Made by a program: the position numbers and the translations under genes. DNA of 64,000 nucleotides, taken from assembly GCA_963691655.1 (NCBI GenBank), contig OY829326.1:139952998-140016997 (forward strand), written 5' to 3'. The stretch's first letter is position 1; each line of letters starts with the position of its first letter. Below are positions 24,381 to 35,920 of this stretch, one piece after another. The notes under the pieces were generated by a model. That model was not told where the DNA came from. It ran no database searches and saw only the letters and a list, made by a program, of their open reading frames with translations. This DNA is from Toxonevra muliebris (Eukaryota; Arthropoda; Insecta; Diptera; Pallopteridae).

Positions 24381-24985
24381 CCATCAAAAAGTAGTTGGGG
24401 TCGCCGAAGGTCAAAATTACCTAGGTCCAACTTTTTTTTAAAGAATTTAACCCTTGGTTTTTTTCAATCCCTTTGTACTGTATCAATTGTTGGAAAAAAT
24501 AATGAACATTCTTCGGAAAAAATATTCTCCATCAAAAATAGTTGAAATCATTGAAGGTCCAATTTTTTCGAGAAATAAATCCTTGACAGACTAAAACCTT
24601 TTTTTTTTTTTGCTATAATGACTTTATATTGGATTCACCTTTGAAAAAAACTAACTGAATTTGAAGAAAATATTTCCAATCAAAAAGTTGTTGGGGTCAT
24701 CGACGGCCAAAATTACCAAAGTCCAAATATTTTAAAAAATTAACCCGAAAAAAAAATTTGTTTTTTCTTTATTATCCGTTTATACTGGATTAATTGCTCA
24801 AAAAAATAGTATATATTCTTCGAAAAAAACCTCCAAAAAAAATTCAAGTGATTGAAGGTCAAAACCAAGTTAGACCTAACTTTCCTTAAGAAGTTATCCC
24901 TTGAAATTAATTTCCGAATTAACCTTAAAAAGTTATCCATTTGACATTTGAAATTTATTGTGTATTACATTTGAATGCAATGTGA
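24381..24985. repeat. Four degenerate tandem units of about 150 bp
   Basis: Units start at about 24381, 24529, 24676 and 24833, each with CCATCAAAAAGT-like sequence, then TTGGGGTC-x-CGAAGGTCAAAATTAC, then a long T/A stretch and TTAACCCTTG-like sequence. Period 147-157 bp. Confidence 0.75.
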
Positions 24986-25110
24986 AATCAGACCCATATT
25001 CAATCCATACACCAAACTGTTATTCAAACTAAAATTCAAATCAAAGTTCAAACCTATCGGGTAAACCCGAAAATCGGGTCCCTATTCAGTCTAAAATTTA
25101 TTCAAAAATT
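24985..25110 (-). repeat. Short block of the TTTGGTCTGAAT-type array
   Basis: AATCAGACCCATATTCAATC, then ATTCAAACTAAAATTCAAAT and similar units. Same degenerate repeat as 23590-24060, re-appearing after the 150 bp repeat. Confidence 0.7.
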
Positions 25111-25269
25111 CAAACCAATTACACTATGTGACAAAAATTTGGGTGACAAAAATCAATGAAACGAGACTAGAAAATTCGGTAAGTATATGATGTGAGTAGT
25201 TGATCCTGAAAAGGATTTCGAAAAGTTAGCACCGGTTTAGAATTAATTGATGCTTGAAGTTAAACCTTT

Positions 25270-25720
25270 TGGTGCTTCGTTATTTCCTTGAAATTCGATT
25301 TGTTTTGCGATTTCGATCCTTAAAGTCACTTAGTACTCTCCAAACATCTTGAAATTTTGCACACTTATTTTCAAAATAAAGCAGTTTAAGAATCTTTACC
25401 CAGAATTGGACAATTCAAAATAGCGGATCAATGTGGCGACCTAATGCAAATTTAAGGTTCAATTTTTAAAATACTAACTGTTAATCAATCACCATAAAAT
25501 TTCGCACACTGATAACACATTAACTGAAATATAACACTATATTGATATATTGACCCATTGGGGCCCACATTTTTATTAAACTCAAATTTTCTGAATTCAA
25601 ATCTTACAATGACTGTTTGCTAATTACAATGAAATTTCATGCACCGATGGCTTATAGACTGTAACTTAATAACGTACTAATTTATTAACCCATTGGCGCA
25701 TAGTGTTATCGGACATATTC
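25270..25720. repeat. Three degenerate tandem units of about 140 bp
   Basis: Recurring text: GAAATTTTGCACACTT (about 25351), AAATTTCGCACACTGAT (25498) and GAAATTTCATGCACCGAT (about 25631). Also TTGACCCATTGGGGC and TTAACCCATTGGCGC, 142 bp apart. Confidence 0.65.
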
Positions 25721-25724
25721 AGAA

Positions 25725-26030
25725 TAAAAATCCAACCGATTTTCAAACACAAAATCAAACTGATTTCAGACCAGAAACCGGACTCATAATTTAGCAGAAA
25801 ACGCTATCGAAAATTTAAACAAAAAACCAGATCAAGAAATCTTACTCATATTCAGTCTACAATTCAGAGAAAAAAATTAAGCTGACCTGAAATCAGGTTA
25901 ATAACCAGACAAAAATCCAGACCAAAAATCAAATCTATATTCAGTAAAAAAAATCAACAGAAAATTCTGAACAGAAACCAAACCGACAGTTACCAAAAAT
26001 CAAACCCATATTCAGATAAAAAATTAGAAC
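25725..26030 (-). repeat. Degenerate TTTGGTCTGAAT-type array, third minus-sense block
   Basis: Units such as CAAACTGATTTCAGACCAGA and CCAGACAAAAATCCAGACC. Same family as the block at 23.6 kb. Confidence 0.8.
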
Positions 26031-27571
26031 GAATTTCATACCTAAAATAAGTATAACTTTTAGGAGAGGTCTCATAGAAGGCAAAATCTTCAGATAAAAC
26101 AATTTCATTAAAAATATACTGTAAAATTATAAAATAACTAAAAAAAGAAAAATAACTACAATAATAAATACCGCTATTTGTAAAGTGTATAACTAACTGT
26201 CTAGTTACACTAATGCGTATCTCTATCACTTTCGCTCTCAAATCCACTCACCTACGCACTCTTTCTGTCTCTCTCCTTCTCAAACTATAGGCTTTTCTTT
26301 CAAGTCCAACACCGCACACAAAAGCATTATGAAAAATGGCCAAAGCGCATAATCAACGCCTTTAAAATTAATGAGGCATGCTCAGGTTTTTATTACATTT
26401 TAACAAGGATAATATGTGTGTAATAAAATGAATAAATTAAAAGTCTACAAAATAGAAAACACCCCCCAAATCCACTCACATAATGGTGAATTCCTTGAAA
26501 ATAGAAGGAAAAAAAAAGCATTCATACTAACACCAAAAATTAACCAAAAAAAAAAGAAAAAATGTAGCAAACCAACTAACTATAGAATTCAAAACGCTGA
26601 TAGTGTCAAATGAACGCGCTAAAAACATTATGTAAATTAGATTTGGGCCACTATTTTTTTTGTTTTATTATTTATTTATTTTACCCAAAAAAAAAAAATT
26701 CCAACAATATAGAACAGAACATGCGAACATGAAACATTTTCATTTTTGTACTCTTTGGCACATAAATAATAAAAGGTAATATGTAACATGCGACACACAG
26801 CAGTAGCTAGTGTAAGTAGCTCTTGACCACGCAAAATTTTACCTACCTACAATAAACACGCTTAACGCAAAGCGAAATGCTTTTCTTTTAACTATTAAGA
26901 GTAGAGTATATCTTAAAGTGTTTCCAGTGAAAAGGTGCGACAAAAAGGTTAATTTCATAACAAAAATTTAATTTTGTGAAAATTACTTTGCAATGATGTT
27001 TCAATGAAATTAAAATGTAAATTGTACATAAAATTCGAAAAGAAGTTTTCGAAAGAGACTTAAATTCTAATACATAAATGAGTATAAGGATGAAGCTTTT
27101 TTAGATGCTGTCACGTGATTTTTATGATTTCGGCCAAGTCTCTAACCAGAGCAACAAATTCAAGGTCACATTTCTAGAGAAGAAACAGTTTCCGAAATAA
27201 GTTAGCCAGTTTCTCTTATAAAACTATTTGAGCTCTGATTTTTCTATAAATCTCGTGAGGTTTAGGTATGAAAAACAAATTTTTTCAGATCTCATTGAAA
27301 TAATACGCGAAGAATGCGTAATGCAAGCAAAGTTTTGTTCTAGAATTATCCGGGTAGAAGCTCTGAAAGTTCATATTGAGAACCTGATAAAAATAGACGT
27401 AAAATTACTCTGTGCCACAAACGTTCAAGCACCAAATGAGAGTAGAAATATGAATGTATATAGTAATCAAACACCGCAAAAAGTTTGGTCTCATCAGTTT
27501 CCATTTATATCAAGTGAGGACTTGAAGTTCTCATACAAAAACAAAAATTGCGAATAAGTCGAATTTTCTGG
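26031..27571. other. AT-rich intronic sequence, no gene seen
   Basis: No motif recognised. The 109-codon plus-strand frame at 27228-27557 (MSSDFSINLVRFRYEKQIF...) has no domain I can identify and no clear codon pattern. It is left unassigned. Confidence 0.5.
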
Positions 27572-27824
27572 TTAAGGGGACATTCCAGTTTAAAATTTGA
27601 AAAAAACATCAACATCGAATTAAAACGAAAATTATACATAATTGTGCCTTGGTGTAGTAGAAAAGAGACCTAATGCCCAAAAAAAGTTTTCGAGAAAACA
27701 GTTTCTGAGGTTTTCAGGGCCACCGAATCTAACATAAGATTTAAAAAATTCGAAATTGCCAATCCAATATGGCGAAAAAAATTGTAAAAATTATTCGGAT
27801 TCGATTAAAACTCATTACTCGGGG

Positions 27825-29323
27825 CAAGGCCGTAAATAGGGGGGAGATTTTGAGGGGGTTCTGACCTCTCGCCCCCCTCCCCCCCCCCCGAAACGTGAAA
27901 ACTTTCTTCTAATTTTTTATATTAATTTCCAGTGAATGGGAAAAATGTAAAAAATAAAATCTATTGGACGTTTTTTGAATAGTTTTTACTTCCATCGGTT
28001 TCTTTCTAAAAAGCCAAGTAAATTTGAAATTTTAGTTACACTATGCGACCAAATCTGATTCGTTTTCTTTGACATGAGGTTTGATTTCGAGTTCAAAAAG
28101 AGAAGGTGATGCTGAGCAATCCTGCATTCAAAGTTTTTTATGTCATTAACTGTTTTTGATTTAAAGTTTCGTCATGAAACATTTTGAAAAGTTTAAAAAT
28201 TAATAAAAAATAGAAAAAGCTGTCGGTTCCTTGTAAAATTAGACTTATGTGAAAAGAAATACAAAGCAATATTTTATTATGCTAAACTCGTCCGCCATAT
28301 TTGATTCGGAATTTTGAATTTTTAAAATCTGACTGCAGATTTGTAACCAGCTCCCCTTAAAACACTGCGGACCACTGCACTTTTCATTATGTCTGGCTGT
28401 AGGTGTGAGTAAGATAAAATCCGTTCTTTGTAAATTTTTTCCTGCACCGGTAGACATAAACACATCCCCTGCTTTAAGGGCACATGAAAACAATATGACT
28501 TAGGGCTTATTTGAAAGGGCATGATTTAGCCTTTAATTCCTAATTTTCGAAGTTTCTAGCACGTCAGGGTTCAGCTCTACAATTTCTCAAAAATGGCCAA
28601 AAACGGTATTTTTTAAGGATTTCAGTCCCAATTTCTCTAAAACGTGACAAAGTTTCTGACCTGTTTTATGTTCAGCATGAAAAATTCATTCGCAAACACT
28701 AGGAACCATATTATTCGCCAAACCTATGCAGGGCAGTGTTATTGGATCAACTCCAAAGTTTTTGGAGACAATCTTAAAATGTAATGAATTCTTTAACCCA
28801 TTATTGCTCAGAGCACCCCGACTCGGAAGATCCCTTTTAATGCACGAATTTAGGGAATATATGCCAACTTCATCCGAATTTCTCATAATTGATAATGGCC
28901 CGAATTCCCATTGATAATCATTTGAAAAGATGAGCCTCTGAATATTTTTAGCATTATTGGTCATTATTTTAACTTTAGGAAAGTCAAGGAGTTATCGAAA
29001 TTATATCCTTGACGTTAAAAAATGCATTGGAATTCACATTGAATAATATTTATTTGAAAATATTAAAATTGATTATTCTGTGAATTTTTTGTAGTTTTCG
29101 GCCATTTTTTTTTTTAGGTTAAGATTAAAAAAAAATTCGGAAAGAACCATTCCTAAAGCTTCAAGGCATTTATCTACTCTTGTCCCTTGACTGATAGAGT
29201 CCATCAAATGCATCATCGTATCTAATTTATTTATTTAAACATCAGTTTCATAAAAATTATTTATGAATATTTTCTTCGAACGAAACCCCACTCCCCCCCG
29301 AAAAAATCCTGGCTACGGCTCTG
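27825..29323 (-). mobile_element. hAT-family non-autonomous element, copy 2 (longest, inverted)
   Basis: Ends CAAGGCCGTA on the left and CAGAGCCGTA on the right read inward, flanked by an exact 8 bp duplication ACTCGGGG (27817-27824 and 29324-29331). 1499 bp. Compared with copy 3 it has about 330 bp extra around 28.18-28.50 kb and a longer right part (28.92-29.30 kb). C-rich and G-rich tracts lie next to both termini. No intact transposase. The 92- and 82-codon frames in it are not conserved as protein. It inserted into the 3.2 kb element. Confidence 0.92.
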
Positions 29324-29488
29324 ACTCGGGGGGTTTCTGGGAACGCTGATTAGGACTTTGTCATCGGATTTTCACAACTCAAAATGTGTAATCCAATATG
29401 GTCGATTATTTTTCAAGTTCATCGGATTCGCTTGAAACTCTTTCTCAGGGGCTTTCAGGGATGCTGATTATAAATCTGACATTAAATT

Positions 29489-29740
29489 CGTAATCAGTGA
29501 CCCCAAAAATCCCCTAGTAAAGAGTTTCAAGCGAATCCGTTTAATATTTTAAAATTCTTCCTCCATATTTGATCCGCCATTCTATATTTTCAAAACCTGA
29601 TGCGAGATTCGTAATCAACGACCCCAAAAACTCCCTGTTAACGGGTTTTAAGTTAATCGGATCAATTTTAAATAAAAATCTTTCGCCATATTGAATCCGC
29701 CATTTTGAATTTTGAAAAACTGACAACCGATTCGTAATCA
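29489..29740. repeat. Two tandem units of about 122 bp
   Basis: TTCGTAATCA recurs at about 29487, 29608 and 29731, with CCCCAAAAA-TCCC, TTTAAGTTAATC/TTTCAAGCGAATC and GATCCGCCATT-type text repeated at the same offsets. Confidence 0.75.
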
Positions 29741-30474
29741 GTATATGCTTTTATGACAGAAATGTCAAAAAATACGTTTTCGGACGTTGAAAATCTACGA
29801 AACTCGCGTAGCTCAAGTCAACAGAAGAAGCGGAGAACATTCTAACATAAATCCCATCTAAAGCATCTGAAGAAGTTGGCAGAACTTGAAGACCTTTTCA
29901 GTGTGCATCAGGGATGATTGACTAAATATAATTTGCACAATTGATTTCAGTTTTTTAATTTTAAAAAGTGAAAATTTGTTAAATAAATTTTTAAACTCAT
30001 TTTTCTCAAAATTATGTTTTTAGAACTGGGAGGACTCATATCACAAGTTCTACTAAACTGATTTTGAAAAACCAAAATGTGTTTGATTTATAAGCTTCTC
30101 AAAAACTGGAATATCCCCCCCCCCCCACTCCCTCTCTTTTTGTCTATAAGAGAAATTCCAAGTAAAAATATGTGTTTTTTTTCGTTTTTTTTTTTTTTTT
30201 TGGGAAAGAGGCCCTAAAAAAAAGAGAAGGGAAAATTTTCACTTTTTTTGTGATTCCACTTATAGAAAAATGTCTAGCGAACCAAATCTTTTTTAGTTTA
30301 TGTCTTTATCTTTATTAGAAAGCTCGAAGTCCATCCTACCACCAAAAATGGACTTTTTTGGAGATGCCAAGATGTCCGCGATGGATCTTGGGTTAAAAGT
30401 GGTCAGAAAAACTTTTTTTTTGTTCTTTAATATAATACTTATGTGTTATAAGTAAGCAATTTTGTAATAATATA

Positions 30475-30742
30475 TCGATACCTCAGTTCCAAAGTGTAAC
30501 AAATCCGAAATTTGATGAATTTGAGATAAGTATGAGAAACTATTCTAGGAACGATTACGCACCATTTCCAAAGAATAACAGATCGATAACTCAATGTAAA
30601 TCAGATCAGTTGTTACAGTCTATATTAAATATATATTACGATTAAAAAATATATTGATAAAAGTATCACTAGTCATTTAAATTCCTCATTATCTCGTAAG
30701 TACTTATTTCTGACTTGTTACACTTTGGAACTGAGGTATCGA
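30475..30742. mobile_element. 268 bp MITE with about 28 bp inverted ends, TA duplication
   Basis: Left end TCGATACCTCAGTTCCAAAG, right end read inward identical for about 28 bp. TA flanks on both sides (30473-30474 and 30743-30744). Non-coding. Inserted in the 3.2 kb element and the smallest nested layer. Confidence 0.88.
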
Positions 30743-30817
30743 TATCATAGTTTTTTCATAAAAAATTCCCCAAAACGGCAATTTTTTTTTCAATTTTAAA
30801 CTGGAATGTCCCCTAAA

Positions 30818-32600
30818 TGTTTGGATATTTTGCTAGGTAGACCACACAAATCATACATTTTAGAATTATAAAAATGATAAATGAATCTCAAAAACCTCTG
30901 GTCTGTTTCTAATACTTTTTATGATCTTTGTGGTTTTTGATTCTTATATAAGCATCTCTAATTTTATTTAGGCCTTAAATCATTCACGCTCAATACGATG
31001 ACCTGAAATTTGTCGTACAGTATTATTCATTAGTTAATTTAAATTAAGTGTTCATTTGTTTTTTTTTTTTTTTTTTTGTACCACTCATAAGTAATAGTTT
31101 TTCATGCGTAAATATTACGAAACGGTTTATTTTTCTGGAAAAGTTACAAGAAGGTAAATTCTCACTAAACTAATTGACAATGCGTCAAAAGTATCTTTGT
31201 ACTTTATACACCAAAAACAACTCGCCCATTCATTTACCAACAAATATGTAATAAAGTCAAAAGAGCCAGCGAGCCAGCCAGCCAACACCAACAACGCCAA
31301 CACTTTGGGATTTTATCTCCTTTGGTTACGTTTTTCGCAAAGCAAAAAAGAGTGAATTTCAAAATTCTCTTGTGGGTCAGTGTAAAAAGATGAAAGAAAG
31401 AAGTACCTGTGTGAGTGAAGTATGTTGTTGCTGTTAGTTTCCTGACTAAGTATATGAGTTCGAGTATCTCTATCTACAAAACATATATGAAGCAACGTAC
31501 TTGTATGTTCAACTACCCATACGCATAGAAGCAGAGTGGCTTAGTGCATAAATATCTTTTTACGTTTTCGTTTTGGGTTATGTAGTTTATTTGCTAGCAT
31601 CTATGTAATATGTATAGATGCTATCTCATAGTATCTTGATGTTTATACAAACTGTGTGTGAGTGTGTGTGTGTGTTAGCGTATCAACGCACTTAAACTTA
31701 AATCAAATTAATTGGTGCTCAATGTTGTTCACATGTGTATTGCTGCTGAGTTGCTGTTGCAGCTTTTTCATGTTTACTGCGCACATGTATCATTTTAATT
31801 GTCTGTACGTTTCAATGCCATGAAATTCTCTTCTAGTCCATCTACACACATACACATACATATGCATGTACGCCCACCTTTTGTGCGTCTGTGTATGTGG
31901 TTTTTTGTTTTTTTTTTGTTTCAGTGTCCTCCTGTGGGATTCTTGAAGCAATTCAAATAGAAAATCAAAAGAATTTGGCCAATTTCGTTTACTATTTTAT
32001 GCGTAGTAGTTGGAAATTTTCTATGTTACACGCAAACATTCATATGTACATACTTGTGTATGGATTTAGTATGCGTGTGTTTGTGTCGCTTGTTGAAATT
32101 TTACTTTTAGGACACACACGCCACACATTCATGCATTCATGTACACACAAAAGTGTTTTTGTTTTATGAACCCCTTCTTGCTTTCTTTTATGTTTTTGCA
32201 ATCAACTAAAATATTTCCAAAATTATTAGTTTGTTACGTATTCAAGCGTAAATTTCTCCAGAAAACTTGCTGTTTTTAAGTCGCCTTTAAGTTGTTCACA
32301 TATATGTTTGAGATTTCTTGAGTTAAAAATAACTTCTTTAAAATTTTAAATTGTTATAATTCTTTGCAAAATATAAAGTATGTATTGAAAATTAAAGTTT
32401 TTTATCTATTTCTTTTTACAAATTTATTTAATACTTATTTGAATTGAAAGATATCTTAGCGTACCCATAGAACTAGCATAAGCATATGTAGGAAATCGGC
32501 CAGGGGATTCAAAATCAGTTTGTTTTATGATTTCTTAGCGTTATTCGTATTGACTAGTAAAATGATTACACTGTTCTACAAATGGAAGCTTTTGAAAACG
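30818..32600. other. AT-rich intronic sequence, no gene seen
   Basis: Contains a GT-rich stretch near 31.65 kb and CATACATA-type sequence near 31.85 kb. No coding or repeat family recognised. Confidence 0.55.
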
Positions 32601-32619
32601 AGCAGACACGGAACAAATG

Positions 32620-33300
32620 CACTTAGGGTAATGGGGAGTCGCTAAGTCCGAATCCGTGGTCTGTTTTGCTCTGCTACGTCACAATTTTTTTTTATTGACA
32701 TCAAAATTGAAAAAATTGTGTTTTTTTTGTTTGTTAATTTTCAATCGCTAACAATTTTTACCAAATTTTTCCAAATACATCAAGTTTTTAAAATGTTGTA
32801 AAAAAAACTATTTACTCAAACATGATTTCCCACATTTTTAAATTTTTGTTTACTTTTTTTTTGGAAATACAAGTTTTGTTATGGGTTACTGGTGACTCAA
32901 AAATCTTCAACGGAAACATTTTAGGAACTTTTTTACAATGAAATGGGGTTCAAAGAATGCGAATCTAGACTCGGTTTTGCTTTATCGGTTCAAGTTTCCT
33001 TACGGTTAAGAAAGGGTTAAGTGAAAAATTAATACTAAGTTACTTTGCATATCTTTAAAAAAAAATATCTAATAAAAATATACAGGAAAATTTCGTCAAA
33101 AATTCCCACTTAGGGCCACTGGGTCACTGGTGACCCATTAAAGTTCAAATCCTCTGTTTTGTTCAAAATGTCTGTTTTGATCAAAAATTGTAACAAGAAA
33201 TGAGGGTCAGACAATACGAATCCGGATTCGGTTTTGCGCTTTCTCCTCTGATTTTTCTACGGTACCGAAAGGGTTAGTCCGAAATTTTTCTTAATTTTTT
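32620..33300. repeat. Degenerate tandem units of about 260-310 bp
   Basis: CCGAATCCGTGGTCTGTTTTG (about 32649), then GCGAATCTAGACTCGGTTTT (32958), then ACGAATCCGGATTCGGTTTT (33216). Each is followed by TTACGGTTAAGAAAGGGTTA or TACGGTACCGAAAGGGTTAG-like sequence in the last two. The text GGTTACTGGTGACTC and GGGTCACTGGTGACCC recurs between them. Weak but repeated ordering suggests an old tandem structure. Confidence 0.5.
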
Positions 33301-33511
33301 TTTTTTTTTTGTAAGAAAATTGTATTTAAAGATTTCAATGCTCTACCACTTCGTATACGGCAATAAAGACAAATAATCTTCTCACGAGAAGAATATAAGA
33401 TACCGTTATGATTTTTTTACACAAGGTTGAATAACGGCTTATTTTGAATTTTTTTTTCGATTATGACAGTGTTGCAGCAAATGAACAATATGTTATGTAT
33501 ATGTGACTGTC

Positions 33512-34429
33512 CAGGGCCGTAGCCAGATTTTTTTCGGGCGGAGGAGGGGGGGCGGTTTTCATTCGAAAAAATTGACAATGACTTGCCATTACTGATGACC
33601 TCAAAAAAATTACCGAAAATAGTAAAAATAGTCAGAGGTTCATTTTTTTCAAATGATTATCAGTGAAAATCCGGGCCATGATAAGGAATCCGGATGAGGT
33701 TGGCTTATATTCCCAAAATTCGTGCAGTCACTGCATTGAAAGAGGTCTTCCGAGTCGGGGTGCTCTGAGCAATAATGGGTTAAAGAATTAATTACATTTT
33801 AAGATTGTTTCCTAAAACTTTGGAGCTGATCCACTACTACTGCCCTACATGGCGAATAAAATGGTTCCTAGTGTTTGTGAATGAATTTTTTATACTGAAC
33901 ACGAATCTGAGGTCAAAAATTTTACATCTCGCCACGTTTTAGAAAAAAAATGGGATGGATAACCCTAAAATAGAATTTTTGACCATTTTTAAAAATTGGA
34001 GAGCTGAACACTGGCGTGCTACAAACTTCGAAATCCAGAAATTATAGGCTGAATCATGCCCTTCCAAATGAGCCCTAAACCCGAAACTGTAAATCAAAAA
34101 CAGTTACTGACCTAGAAAAACTTTAAATGCAGAATTGCTCAGCATCACCTTCTCTTTTTGTATCCAAAGTAAAACCTCATGTCAAAGAAAACAAATCGAA
34201 TCTGGTCGTATAGTGTAACTAAGATTTCAAGTTTATTTTTTTATATTTGACTTTTTCGAAAGAAACCAATGGAAGTAAAAAATATTTAAAAACTGTTCAA
34301 TAGCTTTTATTTTGACTTTTTTCATCCACTGGCAATTAATATCAAAAAATAGAAGAAAGTTTCAACATTTCGGGGGGCGGGGGGGGGGGGGTCAGAACCC
34401 CCAAAAATTCCCCCCTAAATACGGCCTTG
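33512..34429 (+). mobile_element. hAT-family non-autonomous element, copy 3 (complete)
   Basis: 918 bp. Left end CAGGGCCGTAGCCAG, right end read inward CAAGGCCGTATTTAG (nine of the first ten bases shared), flanked by an exact 8 bp duplication TGACTGTC (33504-33511 and 34430-34437). The 8 bp duplication and CAG-type ends place it in the hAT superfamily. G-rich tracts lie near both ends (33537-33551 and 34372-34391). No transposase frame is present. Confidence 0.92.
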
Positions 34430-34437
34430 TGACTGTC

Positions 34438-35920
34438 CATGAGAAAACCTCTCTAAAATTTTTTTTTTGGGCAGGTGTGCGTAATTTCCTAAGAACCACA
34501 TAACACAAGTCCGAAGGTGTCACTTTATCAAATCACTTTATTTTCGCATGCTAGGTATATTTTCTCCTTGGTTCTCAGTTTTAGAGATAAATTTTTCTGT
34601 AGTATTATTACAGAAAAGTTCTCAATCTTTGTGATACGATATAAAATTGAATTCTTAACGAATTTAAAACTCTGGTTCTGATTTTTGATTTTAATTGAAA
34701 AGATTTCGATTTAAATATGATATTGAGTCGATTTTTAACGAATTTTAAACTGTTTGATTTATTTACTTTCGTATCTTTAATTTCTGAAGTATTCCAACAT
34801 TTTTTTCTACTGAAATTAAACTTAAAATACAAAACTGTTCCATTTGGAAAAAAAAAGTGGCTGAATTTATATTGGAGGATTCAAGTAAATGGACTCGTAT
34901 TAAAACTTTGAGTCATCAACTTAAAGAAGTGCTTGCGAAAACAAAGTTGCTTGGGGAGAAGATCTGCTTGAAGCTAACACCTCAAGGCACAGTAAGTACA
35001 AGAACAAAACCCGAAAAATCCATTAAACTTTTAATTAGTACTAGAGATTCTGAAAACTATTTATTCTCTACTAAAGCTGATTAAATGAACAATGTTTAAA
35101 GATAAATGCGGAAATTTCCGGAATTATTGAGATAAGTTTTTCTCATGAAATTTTTTTAAAATACATTATTTAATAACTTTCTTTTCCGTTTTAATAAAAA
35201 TATGATTCTTGTACAATTTATGAAAAATTTTACATGTAAGTGAAAAAGAAAATAATTTTTAACACTTCAAAATCAAAATGTAAAGAAGAGGAGTGTGTGT
35301 ATATGTACGAATGTGTTAGAAAACAACCCTCTCGGCATAAATACATATGTGGCATGTGCGCGTGTATATTTTATTTTATTTTGTTTTTTTTTTTTTTTTT
35401 TCAAAAAGTGAGTAACAACAAACCAAAACTAAAAGAAATATTTGAAAGAACGAATAATGAAAAAAAAAAAAAAAAAAACTAAAAACAACAAGGGTGCGAA
35501 AGTTTCTGCCCGCAAATCAATATGGCCGACACTATGACAGAAACACAAACAATATGTACGTCAGACAAGCAAGAAAGACATGCATACATACATACAAACA
35601 TACATACATCCTTATGTAGTATGTCTGTATGCATTATTCAGAATTATAATGATGGCCTATGGATAAATGGTAGTTTTTAATATTGTTTTATAGCTCAGTT
35701 CTTTTTTCTTTTTTATTTTTTTCTGCAACTTTTGTGGTTTTATGCTTGTGAAAATTGCTACTTTCTACATTTGCTACTACGCTTTAATTTATTAAAAAAA
35801 AAAAGTACTTTAGTAGGTAGGTAGGTTGCTAGAGTCCATTGTGTTTTATATCGTGCGTATTAATTTGGTGTTTTTTTTTTGTTTTTGTTTTTTGTAAATT
35901 ATTATCTGAATGGCATATTT
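34438..35920. other. AT-rich intronic sequence with one unexplained frame
   Basis: The plus-strand frame 34857-35084 (MAEFILEDSSKWTRIKTLSH..., about 75 codons) is less repetitive than its surroundings but matches no family I know. An A-run and T-run rich stretch (35.2-36.05 kb) follows. Confidence 0.4.

Larger units (their letters stand above)
27576..30813. mobile_element. 3.2 kb inverted-ended element containing two nested insertions
   Basis: The left end GGGGACATTCCAGTTTAAAA matches the right end read inward for more than 20 bp, then both run into A-rich sequence. Flanks are TTAA (27572-27575) and TAAA (30814-30817), so a TTAA-type duplication with one mutated copy is possible. Inside sit a hAT copy (27825-29323) and a TA-flanked MITE (30475-30742). 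Without them the element would be about 1.47 kb. The remainder is non-coding, with 121-123 bp tandem units at 29489-29740 and inverted AGAGTTTCAAGCGAATCCG-type pieces near 29.42-29.54 kb. Confidence 0.8.

Noticed and set aside
28686..28964. 92-codon minus-strand frame and 62-codon plus-strand frame
   Set aside because: Both lie inside hAT copy 2. The same region is shifted by indels in copies 1 and 3, so no protein is conserved.
31533..31556. tRNA-like text GCAGAGTGGCTTAGTGCATAA
   Set aside because: Box A is only approximate and there is no box B or cloverleaf.
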